Counted from the stretch's first letter, positions 1 to 9,850 are shown. The stretch: DNA of 35,759 nucleotides from an uncultured Muribaculaceae bacterium (GCA_910583525.1 CAJTXL010000029.1:1-35759); one strand, 5' to 3'. Numbers and translations: made by a program. The notes: a model not told the origin generated them from the sequence alone.

Positions 1-114
1 ACTCTTTCTCAAAACGGTTAATGTTTAACTCGTCCAACTTTTTGGGGTCACTTCACTTGTCGCCCGGATGATTTTTTATGCGCAAAAAAAGTTTTTCCGA
101 TACCTTATTATTAA

Positions 115-146
115 TTAGGTAATGCGGCTTTTTTTTAGTAATTTTG
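115..146 (+). promoter_or_regulatory. Bacteroidota-type promoter of purH
   Basis: The -7 box TAATTTTG (139-146) matches TAnnTTTG perfectly. Exactly 20 bases upstream is TTAG (115-118), three of four matches to the -33 box TTTG. The predicted transcript start is near 149, giving a leader of about 22 bases before the purH ATG at 172. Confidence 0.6.
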
Positions 147-171
147 CAGACCAATAGCTACAGTTAAAGAC

Positions 172-1704
172 ATGTCGCAACTCAAACCAATCCAAACTGC
201 ACTCATATCGGTCTACAGCAAAGACCGCATAGCCCCAATTGTCAAGAAATTGCACGCCCAAGGCGTAGAACTGCTCTCTACGGGAGGCTCCCGCTCGTTC
301 ATCGAAAGCCTCGGCATACCCTGCCGTGCCGTAGAAGACCTCACCGGTTACCCCTCGATACTCGGAGGACGCGTAAAAACTTTGCACCCCAAAGTATTCG
401 GCGGCATCCTCGCACGCCGCGACAATGAAAGCGACAAGACCGAAATGGCCCAATATGAAATCCCGGCCATAGACCTCGTCATTGTCGACCTCTATCCCTT
501 TGAAGCCACAGTGGCTTCGGGAGCTTCTCAACAGGATATAATCGAAAAAATCGATATAGGCGGCATTTCGCTCATACGCGCCGCCGCGAAAAACTTCGCC
601 GACACTGTCATTGTAGCATCCGATGCACAGTTCTCCTACCTCGAAGGCATGCTCGACAGCCACGGAGCTTCATCGACAATTGAAGAACGCCGTTTCCTCG
701 CACGCGAAGCATTCGCGGTTTCTTCGGGCTACGACTCGGCCATCTTCAACTGGTTCGCGCTCACCACTGACGGCGAAACCGACAAACTGCGCATGGCCAT
801 CGACGGCTCGAAAGCTCTGCGCTATGGCGAAAACCCCCATCAGCAGGCCTGTTACTACGGCGACTTCGATGCCCTCTTCGAGCAACTGCACGGCAAAGAG
901 ATTTCCTACAACAACCTGCTCGACATTGATGCCGCCTGCGCCCTAATCGACGAGTTCGACGAGACCACCATCGCCATCCTGAAACACAACAATGCCTGCG
1001 GCCTGGCATCGCGCCCGATGCTCATCGACGCCTGGAAAGACGCTCTCGCCGGCGACCCCGTGTCGGCATTCGGCGGCATAATCATCAGCAACCGCAAAGT
1101 CGAAGCGGCCGAAGCCGAAGAAATCGGCAAGATATTTTTCGAGGTGATAATCGCGCCTGACTACTCCGACGACGCGCTCGCAATACTACAACAAAAGAAA
1201 AACCGCATCATCCTCAAACGCAAGATGGCTGCGGCACCGACGATGAAAGTGCGCACCATCCTCGGAGGCGTGCTCGTTCAGGAGCCGGACGCCAAAACAG
1301 AGACGCCCGACGACCTCAAACTGGTTGCCGGCGACACACTCTCGTCCGAATTGGCCGCCGACATGCTCTTTGCCAACAAGATAGTCAAGCACTCCAAGAG
1401 CAACGCCATCGTTCTGGCACGCAACGGACAACTGATAGCCTCGGGCGTCGGTCAGACATCGCGTGTAGATGCTCTGAAACACGCCATCGAAAAAGCACAC
1501 GGCTTCAATTTCGACCTCAACGGTGCCGTAATGGCTTCGGACGCCTTCTTCCCCTTTGCCGACTGCGTTGAAATAGCACATACTGCCGGTGTGACCGCCG
1601 TAATACAACCCGGGGGCTCGATACGCGACACCGACTCGGTAGAATACTGCCGCAACAACGGCATGACCATGGTAATGACCGGCTTCCGCCATTTCCGCCA
1701 CTAA
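172..1704 (+). CDS. purH: Bifunctional AICAR transformylase / IMP cyclohydrolase PurH
   Basis: PurH catalyses the last two steps of de novo IMP synthesis in the cytosol: formyl transfer from 10-formyl-THF to AICAR, then ring closure to IMP. The N-terminal MGS-fold cyclohydrolase domain shows the STGGS and VKTLHPKVFGG motifs. The transformylase part shows RYGENPHQ, KHNNACG (the KHxNPCG-like catalytic site) and DPVSAFGG, and the protein ends with the typical IQPGGSIRD and final FRH region. At 510 residues it has the normal family length and looks intact. The ATG at 172 lies about 22 bases from the predicted transcript start and the protein begins at the expected place for the family. It is followed after 37 bases by mreB with no visible terminator, so some co-transcription with the rod operon is possible. 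Confidence 0.97.
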   Translation: MSQLKPIQTALISVYSKDRIAPIVKKLHAQGVELLSTGGSRSFIESLGIPCRAVEDLTGYPSILGGRVKTLHPKVFGGILARRDNESDKTEMAQYEIPAIDLVIVDLYPFEATVASGASQQDIIEKIDIGGISLIRAAAKNFADTVIVASDAQFSYLEGMLDSHGASSTIEERRFLAREAFAVSSGYDSAIFNWFALTTDGETDKLRMAIDGSKALRYGENPHQQACYYGDFDALFEQLHGKEISYNNLLDIDAACALIDEFDETTIAILKHNNACGLASRPMLIDAWKDALAGDPVSAFGGIIISNRKVEAAEAEEIGKIFFEVIIAPDYSDDALAILQQKKNRIILKRKMAAAPTMKVRTILGGVLVQEPDAKTETPDDLKLVAGDTLSSELAADMLFANKIVKHSKSNAIVLARNGQLIASGVGQTSRVDALKHAIEKAHGFNFDLNGAVMASDAFFPFADCVEIAHTAGVTAVIQPGGSIRDTDSVEYCRNNGMTMVMTGFRHFRH

Positions 1705-1741
1705 TAATCAAATTAAGACATCGTCTCCCTTATCACTGAAA

Positions 1742-2761
1742 ATGAGACTTTTCTCACTCACAAAAGAAATTGCAATCGACCTTGGCACTGCCAACACGAT
1801 TATTATCCATAACGACAAAATCGTTATCAACGAGCCTTCAATCGTTGCGCTCGACACACGAACCGACAAACTGATAGCCGTCGGCAAAGAAGCCCATCAG
1901 ATGGAAGGAAAAGGCCATCCGGGCATACGCACGGTGCGTCCGCTGCGAAAAGGCGTTATAGCCGACTTCAACGCCGCCGAGCTGATGATTCGCGGCCTGG
2001 TAAAAAAGGCTTCGACAAAAAACAACTGGTTTTCGCCTTCGCTGCGCATGGTGGTCGGCATACCGTCAGGTTCTACCGAAGTCGAGGTGCGCGCCGTGCG
2101 AGACTCCTCGGAGCATGCCGACGGTCGCGACGTATATATGATACACGAGCCAATGGCCGCCGCCTTGGGTATCGGCCTTGATGTTGAGGCGCCGCAAGGA
2201 AACATGATTGTCGACATAGGCGGCGGCACAACCGAAATCGCGGTCATATCGCTCGGAGGCATCGTCAGCAACAAGAGCATTCAGGTTGCAGGCGACGACC
2301 TCACCGACGACATCCTCAACCACATGCGCCGCGCGCACAACATAAAGGTGGGCGTGCGCACCGCCGAGCAAATCAAAATGCACGTAGGCTCTGCTCTGAC
2401 AGAACTCGAAAATCCGCCGGAAGACTACATCGTGCACGGCCCGAACCTGATGACGGCGCTTCCGCTCGAAGTTCCCGTAAGCTATCAGGAGATATGCCAC
2501 TGCATCGAAAAGACGATAAGCAAAATCGAGGCGGCCGTCCTAAGCGCACTCGAACAGACGCCGCCCGAGCTTTATGCCGACATCGTGAAAAACGGCATAT
2601 ACCTTGCCGGCGGCGGAGCAATGCTGCGCGGTCTCGACAAACGTCTTATCGACAAAATCGGCATACAGTTCCATATCGCCGACGACCCATTGCTCTGTGT
2701 GGCAAAAGGTACGGGCGTAGCTCTGAAAAACATAAACAGGTTCTCTTTCCTTATACGCTGA
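1742..2761 (+). CDS. mreB: Rod-shape actin homologue MreB
   Basis: MreB is the bacterial actin that forms membrane-associated filaments and orients the elongasome during sidewall peptidoglycan synthesis. The 339-residue protein has the family length. The phosphate-1 loop appears near the N-terminus (IDLGTANT), the phosphate-2 loop as DIGGGTTEIAV, and the adenosine-binding region as LAGGGAMLRGL. The N-terminal MRLFSLTKEIAIDLG is a plausible membrane-contacting start. It heads the block mreB-mreC-mreD-mrdA-rodA, which is the complete core elongasome in one strand and in conserved order, so the family and the context agree. Confidence 0.97.
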   Translation: MRLFSLTKEIAIDLGTANTIIIHNDKIVINEPSIVALDTRTDKLIAVGKEAHQMEGKGHPGIRTVRPLRKGVIADFNAAELMIRGLVKKASTKNNWFSPSLRMVVGIPSGSTEVEVRAVRDSSEHADGRDVYMIHEPMAAALGIGLDVEAPQGNMIVDIGGGTTEIAVISLGGIVSNKSIQVAGDDLTDDILNHMRRAHNIKVGVRTAEQIKMHVGSALTELENPPEDYIVHGPNLMTALPLEVPVSYQEICHCIEKTISKIEAAVLSALEQTPPELYADIVKNGIYLAGGGAMLRGLDKRLIDKIGIQFHIADDPLLCVAKGTGVALKNINRFSFLIR

Positions 2762-2794
2762 CGCATTGTCCTGCCGTCCAAGGAATTTTGCGAG

Positions 2795-3664
2795 GTGAAC
2801 GAACTATTAAGTTTTCTTCTAAAGCACAGCAAGTGGTTTATCTTCACGTTTTTCGTGGTGATAAGCTGCATGCTGCTGTTTAAAGACGACCCCTACCGGC
2901 AGCACGTCTACATTACATCGGCCGGACGATTGGCGTCTATGGCTTACAAGAACGCCAATAACGTAACATCGTATTTCAATCTCCACGACATAAACGAGGA
3001 ACTGAACCGCCGCAATGCCGAACTGCAGGCCGAGGTAGTGCGCCTGCAAGAGACCATCGACATCTTCCAGGAGCAGGGCTTTACCGATACGCTGTCGCTC
3101 GACCCCGATGTGCGCCACTTCGATTTTATAGTGGCCCATGTCATCAACAACTCAATCGCCCATCCGTTCAACTACCTCACCATCAACAAAGGCAGCCGCG
3201 ACGGAGTGCGGCCCGAACTCGGCGTAATCGACCGCAACGGTGTCGTAGGCATTGTCAGCAACGTAGGGCCGTCAAGCGCCAGAGTGATTTCGCTACTGAA
3301 CCCCCACTTCAGGCTCTCCTGCAAAATCAAACGCAGCGACTACTTCGGCTCACTGGTGTGGGACGGGCGCGACCCCGGCGAAGCACAGCTCGAAGAGCTG
3401 CCGCGACATACCGTCTTTGAAGTGGGCGACACCATTGTGACGAGCGGATACTCGGCCGTATTCCCGGCCGGGCTACCTGTAGGAGTCGTTCTCGACGACG
3501 AGACAGACAAAAATCAGAATTTCTTCTCGCTCAGGATACGGCTTTTCGCCGACTTCACCACACTGGGCAACGTTCAGGTCGTAGTCAACAACAAAGCCGA
3601 TGAACTGCGAGCGTTGCAGGCCGGCGAAGAAAACGACGCTAAAAAGAACCCGTTCGGCAATTGA
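2795..3664 (+). CDS. mreC: Rod-shape determining protein MreC
   Basis: MreC is a bitopic periplasmic scaffold that links MreB and MreD to PBP2/RodA and activates PBP2. The 289-residue protein has a short cytoplasmic start, one membrane span at about residues 11-30, a predicted coiled coil at about 65-92, and a C-terminal beta-barrel region with the family-typical INKGSRDGV and GVIDRNGVVGIV motifs. The start is GTG at 2795, preceded by the purine-rich GCGAG; no ATG lies in a better position. The last residues (after about 270) are polar and probably disordered. It lies 33 bases downstream of mreB and 7 bases upstream of the chosen mreD start. Confidence 0.95.
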   Translation: MNELLSFLLKHSKWFIFTFFVVISCMLLFKDDPYRQHVYITSAGRLASMAYKNANNVTSYFNLHDINEELNRRNAELQAEVVRLQETIDIFQEQGFTDTLSLDPDVRHFDFIVAHVINNSIAHPFNYLTINKGSRDGVRPELGVIDRNGVVGIVSNVGPSSARVISLLNPHFRLSCKIKRSDYFGSLVWDGRDPGEAQLEELPRHTVFEVGDTIVTSGYSAVFPAGLPVGVVLDDETDKNQNFFSLRIRLFADFTTLGNVQVVVNNKADELRALQAGEENDAKKNPFGN

Positions 3665-3671
3665 AGCACCC

Positions 3672-4190
3672 ATGACCAAGTTGGCAATACGATACGCGCT
3701 TTTGTTCCTGCTCCTGATACCGGCGCAGGCGATTGTCTTCAACCACATAATACTATTCAATGTGGCCGTGCCGCTCGTATTCCTCTACCTTCTCATTTCG
3801 CTTCCGGTGACATTGGGCACCAACAAGTCGACAATGCTCGGTTTCCTTGCAGGAATGGCTCTTGACGTCTTCTGCGACACACCCGGTGTAAACGCCCTAT
3901 GCTGCACCATTTTGGCATTTGCACGCAAACCTATCTTCCACCTATACGTATCAATGGACGACGACCTTGCTTCCCGCAGTCCGTCGTCGCACTCCATGGG
4001 ACTTGCGGCATACCTGAAATTCATGCTTACGATGGTGGCTCTCTATTGTGCCATGATGTTTACAATCGAAGCATTCCAGTTTTTCAATTTCAGACTGCTG
4101 GTGTTGCGCATAGTCGCCTCGACGGCATACACATTCCTGTTGCTGTACGCAATCGACAGCATTTCATCACGCAGCCATAGCCGCTCATAG
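3672..4190 (+). CDS. mreD: Rod-shape determining protein MreD
   Basis: MreD is the small polytopic inner-membrane partner of MreC in the elongasome. The protein is 172 residues from the ATG at 3672, almost entirely hydrophobic, with about five membrane segments beginning at residue 3 (LAIRYALLFLLLIPAQ). The open frame extends upstream to 3600, but that part overlaps the end of mreC and reads as polar shadow sequence, so the ATG just after the mreC stop is preferred. MreD sequences diverge quickly; the assignment rests on size, hydrophobicity and its fixed position between mreC and mrdA. Confidence 0.9.
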   Translation: MTKLAIRYALLFLLLIPAQAIVFNHIILFNVAVPLVFLYLLISLPVTLGTNKSTMLGFLAGMALDVFCDTPGVNALCCTILAFARKPIFHLYVSMDDDLASRSPSSHSMGLAAYLKFMLTMVALYCAMMFTIEAFQFFNFRLLVLRIVASTAYTFLLLYAIDSISSRSHSRS

Positions 4191-4226
4191 CGAGGCATCC
4201 TCAACTCCTCAACATCTGTTCAGAAA

Positions 4227-6080
4227 GTGCGAAAGAATTACAATCTCGAAAAGCGCAAATATGTAATCGGCGGCTTTATCGTGCTGATAGCGCTGATTTA
4301 TCTCATCAGACTGTTCGACTTGCAGATTAACGACGAGAAATACAAGCGGTCGGCCGACTCGAACGCGTTTCTAAAAAAGACCGTATATCCGTCGCGAGGG
4401 TTGATATACGACCGCAACGGGGAACTGGTAGTGTTCAACCAACCGGCCTATGACGTGATGATGATACCACGCGACGTACAGCCCTTCGACACGCTCGATT
4501 TCTGCCGCACGCTCAACATAACGCCCGAGGAGTTCGACAAACGTCTGTCCGACATGAAAGACAAACGTCTCAACCCGGGCTATTCCTCATATACACCGCA
4601 GAGACTGCTCGCACAGCTGTCGGTACAGGACTACGGGCGCCTACAGGAAAAATTGTACCGCTTCCCGGGCTTCTTCATACAAAAACGCATATTGAGGCAG
4701 TACAAACACCCGGTAGCGGCAAATGTCCTTGGCAACATCAGAGAAGTATCGCAGACAGACATCGACAACGACGATTACTACTCGCCCGGCGACTACACCG
4801 GCGACCTCGGCATTGAAAAGAGCTACGAACCATATCTCCGAGGCATAAAAGGTGTAGAAATACTTATCCGCGACGCACGCGGCCGCATACAGGGCCGGTA
4901 TGATGACGGCGCCCACGACATCGAGCCTGTCTCCGGCCGCGATTTACGGCTGAGCCTCGACATCAAACTGCAACAATATGCCGAATCGCTGATGGTGGGC
5001 AAAAGAGGCGCCGTCGTCGCCATCGAACCCGCTACCGGCGAAGTACTCTGCATGGTATCCATGCCAAACTACGACCCCACCCTGCTTGTCGGACGCGAAC
5101 GCGGCAAAAACTACAAGAAACTCGTGCAGGACGAATCATGGCCTCTCTTCGACCGCGCGATAATGGGCGCGTATCCTCCCGGCTCGACATTCAAACCGAC
5201 ACAAGGCCTGATATTGCTCCAGGAAGGCATCATAGACCTGCATACGGCATACCCGTGCTCGCACGGATATATAAGCGGCGGCTTACGTGTCGGCTGCCAT
5301 GCCCACGGCTCTCCGCTGCCGCTGAAACCGGCACTCCAGACTTCGTGCAACGCTTTTTTCTGCTGGGGCTTCAAAGCCATGATTGACCGGAGAAGCAAAT
5401 ACGGAAGCTCGGCCAAGGCATTCGAAATATGGAAAAACCATCTCGTGTCGATGGGCTATGGCTACAGGCTCGGAGTAGACCTCCCGGGCGAAAGCCGCGG
5501 ATTTCTGCCCAATGCAAAATTCTACGACAAGTTTTACAGCGAAGGACATTGGAGCGCCAACACCATAATATCCGTATCAATCGGGCAGGGCGAAATACTG
5601 TCTACGCCGCTGCAGATTGCGAACCTTTCAGCCACTATTGCAAACCGTGGGCACTTCATAACACCTCATGTGGTAAAAGAAATACAAGACACTGTCATGC
5701 CCAGCTTCGAGCGGCGCGCCCCCTCTATAGAAGCGCATTTCTACAATGACATTGCCGAAGGTATGCGCATGGCCGTGACGGGTGGCACCTGCCGGCGTGC
5801 GGCAATACCCGGCATCGAAGTATGCGGCAAAACGGGAACAGCACAAAATCCGCACGGCAACGACCACTCGGCATTCATGGGCTTCGCCCCTTACCAAGAC
5901 CCGAAAATAGCCGTAGCCGTATATGTCGAAAACGGCGGATGGGGTGCAACATACGGCGTGCCCATAGGGAGTCTCGTAATGGAAAAATATCTTACAGGCA
6001 CCATAGCCCCTGAACGGAAATATATGGAAGAGCAAATGTTAAACTCAAAGATTTACTATGCCCCTGCCAAGAAGAAATGA
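4227..6080 (+). CDS. mrdA: Penicillin-binding protein 2 (elongasome transpeptidase)
   Basis: PBP2 is the monofunctional class B transpeptidase that cross-links new sidewall peptidoglycan made by RodA. The protein has 617 residues: an N-terminal membrane anchor (about 12-30), a dimerisation/pedestal domain (about 50-230), and a transpeptidase domain with all three active-site motifs: S320-T-F-K323 in PPGSTFKP, S373-C-N375, and K535-T-G-T in CGKTGTAQ. The start is GTG at 4227, giving the short basic stretch MRKNYNLEKRK before the anchor, as expected for inside-facing N-termini. The 3' end overlaps rodA by 23 bases, which suggests translational coupling of the two synthase partners. Confidence 0.96.
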   Translation: MRKNYNLEKRKYVIGGFIVLIALIYLIRLFDLQINDEKYKRSADSNAFLKKTVYPSRGLIYDRNGELVVFNQPAYDVMMIPRDVQPFDTLDFCRTLNITPEEFDKRLSDMKDKRLNPGYSSYTPQRLLAQLSVQDYGRLQEKLYRFPGFFIQKRILRQYKHPVAANVLGNIREVSQTDIDNDDYYSPGDYTGDLGIEKSYEPYLRGIKGVEILIRDARGRIQGRYDDGAHDIEPVSGRDLRLSLDIKLQQYAESLMVGKRGAVVAIEPATGEVLCMVSMPNYDPTLLVGRERGKNYKKLVQDESWPLFDRAIMGAYPPGSTFKPTQGLILLQEGIIDLHTAYPCSHGYISGGLRVGCHAHGSPLPLKPALQTSCNAFFCWGFKAMIDRRSKYGSSAKAFEIWKNHLVSMGYGYRLGVDLPGESRGFLPNAKFYDKFYSEGHWSANTIISVSIGQGEILSTPLQIANLSATIANRGHFITPHVVKEIQDTVMPSFERRAPSIEAHFYNDIAEGMRMAVTGGTCRRAAIPGIEVCGKTGTAQNPHGNDHSAFMGFAPYQDPKIAVAVYVENGGWGATYGVPIGSLVMEKYLTGTIAPERKYMEEQMLNSKIYYAPAKKK

Positions 6081-7527
6081 CCCTGCCTCAACATTCAGGC
6101 ATCTCGACTGGGCCACAATAGCCATATACCTCGTTATGGTGCTCGCCGGCATGGTCAGCATCTATGCCGCATGCTACAATTTCGACAACGCCAGCATGTT
6201 CGCCGATACGGAGTTCTCGGGCAAACAGCTCCGTTGGATAGGGTTATCCCTAATTCTCGGTCTTGTGATACTGCTCATCGATGCACGCATGTATGACACC
6301 TACGCTTATCCCATCTACGTAGGCATTGTCATTCTGCTCGCCATTACCCCGTTCATTGCACACGACATCAAGGGTTCGAAATCGTGGCTCTCGTTCGGCC
6401 CTATGAGCCTGCAGCCTGCCGAGTTTGCAAAATTCGCAACTGCGCTGGCATTGGCTAAACTATTCAGTTCATACCATTTCGTGCTCAACGCCAAACCGTC
6501 GAACTACGTAAAGGCTTTAGCCATAATCTTCATACCGATACTGCTTATACTGCTACAGAACGAGACGGGTTCGGCACTAACATTCCTCGCACTCTTTTTG
6601 GTACTCTACCGGGAAGGCATGAGCGGTCTCGTTCTTTTTGCCGCAATTTTTGCCGTGCTCATTTTTGTAGTAGCGATAAAATTCACAGAGACGACGGTAA
6701 TAGGCATACCGACAGGGGAGTTTGTCGTAATGATAATGATAATGGTGGTAATGGCGGCAATGTCCGTCCTCTACTCACGTCGGGCCGAAATCGGCCGCAA
6801 CCTTTTGTTCTGGTTCTGTGGCACCGGCATCATTATATATATATTAGACCTCTGCGAAATCAATGTTCCCGGCTTACCGGCGTTATTGTGCATCATTGGC
6901 ATTGCCTGCATCTACATAGTCATCGAAGCAATCAAATACCACCGTCCCAAGCTATATATTGCCTGTGCCACAGCCGTATTGTCGGTGGTATTCCTTTTCA
7001 GCGTCAACATGGCTTTCGACAAACTGCAACCGCACCAGAAACTTCGCATCCAGGTTGCCCTCGGCATTGTCGAAGACCTCCGCAATGCAGGCTACAACGT
7101 CAACCAGTCGAAAATAGCCATCGGCTCAGGCGGCTTTTTCGGCAAAGGCTTCCTCAACGGCACACAGACAAAGCTTAAATATGTGCCCGAACAGCATACC
7201 GACTTTATATTCTGCACAATAGGTGAAGAAGAAGGATTTGTCGGAGCTACCATAGTAACGCTTCTATTCCTTGCTTTGATATTGCGTGTGTTAGCCATAG
7301 GCGAACGTCAGCCTACCACATTCGGCCGTGTCTATTCCTACTGCGTGGCGTCATATTTCATCTTCCACTTCTGCATAAACATAGGCATGGTGATAGGTTT
7401 ATGCCCGGTAATAGGCATACCGTTACCTTTCTTCAGCTATGGAGGCTCGTCGCTGTGGGGCTTTACAATATTGTTGTTCATTCTCCTTAAAATCGACGCA
7501 GCCCGAAAGAACGTATTGTCCTATTGA
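6058..7527 (+). CDS. rodA: Peptidoglycan glycosyltransferase RodA (SEDS family)
   Basis: RodA polymerises lipid II into glycan strands and works as a complex with PBP2. The 489-residue polytopic protein carries the SEDS hallmarks: the GSKSWLSFGPMSLQPAEFAK region early, and the conserved loop with FFGKGFLNGTQ and YVPEQHTDFIF, where D382 is the expected essential aspartate. The C-terminus has PLPFFSYGGSS. It is longer than the roughly 370-residue E. coli RodA because of an extra hydrophobic segment at about residues 220-320; I believe this is usual for Bacteroidales rather than an insertion unique to this strain. It starts inside mrdA (23-base overlap). Confidence 0.95.
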   Translation: MPLPRRNDPASTFRHLDWATIAIYLVMVLAGMVSIYAACYNFDNASMFADTEFSGKQLRWIGLSLILGLVILLIDARMYDTYAYPIYVGIVILLAITPFIAHDIKGSKSWLSFGPMSLQPAEFAKFATALALAKLFSSYHFVLNAKPSNYVKALAIIFIPILLILLQNETGSALTFLALFLVLYREGMSGLVLFAAIFAVLIFVVAIKFTETTVIGIPTGEFVVMIMIMVVMAAMSVLYSRRAEIGRNLLFWFCGTGIIIYILDLCEINVPGLPALLCIIGIACIYIVIEAIKYHRPKLYIACATAVLSVVFLFSVNMAFDKLQPHQKLRIQVALGIVEDLRNAGYNVNQSKIAIGSGGFFGKGFLNGTQTKLKYVPEQHTDFIFCTIGEEEGFVGATIVTLLFLALILRVLAIGERQPTTFGRVYSYCVASYFIFHFCINIGMVIGLCPVIGIPLPFFSYGGSSLWGFTILLFILLKIDAARKNVLSY

Positions 7528-7553
7528 ACTACACGCCTAAAACTGATGTTATA

Positions 7554-8462
7554 ATGAAAATAACAAATTATAACATCATGACAAAATTCATCCGACCACT
7601 CAGCACAGCTTTCTTTCTTCTGATTTGCGGCACAACAATAAAAGCGCAAGACACGGCTCCTTACCTCATCCCGGTAGACCAGGCCGGAAAACCCGTCGAT
7701 ACCGAACGGGTACAAATGACTGCCGTCGATTCACATTACGAACTGAATGGTGTTGAAATCAGCACAGGGTTTGTATTCGCCGGCATAAGCGCCACAGAGA
7801 CAAGCGGAACATATTATTCCCTTTCGTCTTGGGCCGTAAAACCTCCTGTGTTTGGGCTACCCAACCCCTTGTCTATTTCTACCGGCAGCGACTATATCGC
7901 CGTAGAACCCGGAAAATACGATTTCAAATTCTACTCACGGTCCTTGGTGTCGGCAGGCAATCACCAGTTTACAATAGTTCCGACCGACCAACAAGGAGCT
8001 GTGTTCTACCCTCAACGGTTATTCCTCATCAGCGGCGGAAAAGTTGCAGCAACGCTCGAAGGTACAGACGGGGTATATGAAATACAACCTGAGATACCTG
8101 CTTCATTCCAAATATCATATGAACCGAAAAGCAATGAAGCCATATATGTATACGGGCCTGAAGACGGCAACAATGTCACACTCGCACACAGCGAGGAAGT
8201 ATCAATTGCATTAAACAAAGGCACATCCGCAACAATCAGCGTACCACGGACAACGCTTGGAAAACTTACCATATCATTGACCGGAGAAAAACCATACGTC
8301 ATGTACACCGACCTTATACAGACAGGGGTGAGCGCATTAGAGACACCATCGGACGAAGCCCGTTACTACACACTTCAAGGCATTCCTGTACAACACATGC
8401 CTCAGAGTGGAATATTTATCGAGGTTCGCGACGGCAAAGCTACGAAACACGTATACCGCTAA
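7554..8462 (+). CDS. Secreted protein of unknown function with YTLQG-type C-terminal tail
   Basis: I do not recognise the main domain. From the ATG at 7554 the protein has 302 residues; an alternative ATG at 7578 gives a cleaner signal peptide (MTKFIRPLSTAFFLLICG, ending in IKAQ). A TTG at 7524 is also in frame but unlikely. The mature part is beta-rich and polar, consistent with a periplasmic or surface protein. The last 40 residues (ARYYTLQGIPV, then SGIFIEVRDGKATKHV) look like the short C-terminal tail common on secreted proteins of Prevotella and Muribaculaceae, distantly like type IX secretion tails; that link is inference. It follows rodA by 26 bases. Its TAA overlaps the radA stop codon on the other strand, so no terminator separates them. 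Confidence 0.7.
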   Translation: MKITNYNIMTKFIRPLSTAFFLLICGTTIKAQDTAPYLIPVDQAGKPVDTERVQMTAVDSHYELNGVEISTGFVFAGISATETSGTYYSLSSWAVKPPVFGLPNPLSISTGSDYIAVEPGKYDFKFYSRSLVSAGNHQFTIVPTDQQGAVFYPQRLFLISGGKVAATLEGTDGVYEIQPEIPASFQISYEPKSNEAIYVYGPEDGNNVTLAHSEEVSIALNKGTSATISVPRTTLGKLTISLTGEKPYVMYTDLIQTGVSALETPSDEARYYTLQGIPVQHMPQSGIFIEVRDGKATKHVYR

Positions 8463-9841
8463 CCGAAAAGCTCACGAAAGGCATCGGACACTTTTGCCAC
8501 TTCATGCAGGCGTATCGACAACTTAGACGTATCAAAGCCCTTTAGGTTTCCTGCCGGAATGAGCATATCTGACATACCGAGTTTTTCCGCTTCGGCAATT
8601 CGTTGCTCTATTCTCGTCACGGGGCGTATCTCGCCCGACAAACCGACTTCGCCTGCCATACACCACCCTCTTGCAATTGCCATATCGACATTGCTCGACA
8701 GTATGGCCGCGATGACTCCGAGGTCAAGCGCAGGGTCGTTGACCTTAAGGCCACCGGCGATATTGAGAAAGACATCTTTCGCGCCAAGCTTGAAGCCGAC
8801 ACGTTTCTCAAGCACCGCAAGCAGCATATTCATCCGCTTGGCGTCGAAACCCGTAACAGAACGCTGGGGAGTGCCGTAAGCGGCGGTGCTCACCAGCGCC
8901 TGAGCTTCTATAAGGAACGGGCGCATGCCTTCGAGCGTCACTCCGATTGCCACTCCCGACAACTCTTCTTCGCCATTATGGCTCAGCAAAAGCTCCGACG
9001 GGTTAGTAACCTCCCGAAGCCCACGTTGGCACATTTCATAGATACCCAACTCAGAAGTGCTGCCGAAACGGTTCTTGATGGCACGGAGAAGACGGTACAT
9101 ATATTGTCTATCGCCCTCAAACTGCAGCACGGCATCGACTATATGCTCAAGCACCTTCGGGCCCGCGATGCTGCCCTCTTTGTTTATATGTCCTATCAGG
9201 ATTACAGGCACACCGCTCTCCTTGGCGAACTTAAGGAGTGAAGCGGCACACTCGCGTATCTGGCTCACGCTTCCGGCAGACGAATCGAGCGTTTCGGTGG
9301 CGATGGTCTGTATGGAATCGACCACGAGTATGTCGGGGACGACATCTTCGATATGGCTGAAAATGTTTTCAAGCGAAGTGTCACACACTATGAACAGGTT
9401 GTCGCTTCCGCGCCCTATGCGGTCGGCACGTAGTTTCAGCTGCGTCACGCTTTCTTCGCCCGACACATACAATATGCGGCGGTTGCGTATCGACAGCAGA
9501 TTTTGTAGCACAAGCGTCGATTTGCCAATGCCCGGCTCGCCGCCTATAAGCACTATCGACCCTTTCACAAGCCCTCCGCCGAGTACCCTGTTCAGCTCTT
9601 CGCTCGGCATATGGTAGCGAGGCTCGTCGACAGCCTCTATCTGGTTGACAGGCCTCGGCACGGCCTTGCTTCTGCCCGATAAGGGCATGGCCGAAGAAGA
9701 AACTTTAGACGATGAACTGCTCACCTTCTCCTCTACCATGGTGTTCCATTGTCCACACGACGGACACCGGCCTGCCCACTTGGGAGAATCGGCTCCGCAC
9801 GAAGTGCAGAACCACATTGTACGCTGCTTTACCTTTGCCAT
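8459..9841 (-). CDS. radA: DNA repair protein RadA
   Basis: RadA is a RecA-like, DnaB-type ATPase that helps branch migration and processing of recombination intermediates. The 460-residue protein contains, in order, a four-cysteine zinc finger (C12, C15, C26, C29), Walker A GEPGIGKST (101-109), a Walker B region ILVVDSIQT (about 171-179), the RadA-specific KNRFG motif (256-260), and a C-terminal Lon-protease-like domain (about 290-450). It is intact and of family length. It is the last gene of a reverse operon, 9 bases after the PorT-like gene. Confidence 0.97.
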   Translation of the reverse strand: MAKVKQRTMWFCTSCGADSPKWAGRCPSCGQWNTMVEEKVSSSSSKVSSSAMPLSGRSKAVPRPVNQIEAVDEPRYHMPSEELNRVLGGGLVKGSIVLIGGEPGIGKSTLVLQNLLSIRNRRILYVSGEESVTQLKLRADRIGRGSDNLFIVCDTSLENIFSHIEDVVPDILVVDSIQTIATETLDSSAGSVSQIRECAASLLKFAKESGVPVILIGHINKEGSIAGPKVLEHIVDAVLQFEGDRQYMYRLLRAIKNRFGSTSELGIYEMCQRGLREVTNPSELLLSHNGEEELSGVAIGVTLEGMRPFLIEAQALVSTAAYGTPQRSVTGFDAKRMNMLLAVLEKRVGFKLGAKDVFLNIAGGLKVNDPALDLGVIAAILSSNVDMAIARGWCMAGEVGLSGEIRPVTRIEQRIAEAEKLGMSDMLIPAGNLKGFDTSKLSIRLHEVAKVSDAFRELFG

Positions 9842-9850
9842 ACTTTTTCC

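Noticed and set aside
7524..7553. TTG start for the secreted protein after rodA
   Set aside because: It would add ten polar residues ahead of the signal peptide and overlaps the rodA stop; the ATGs at 7554 or 7578 fit a signal peptide better.
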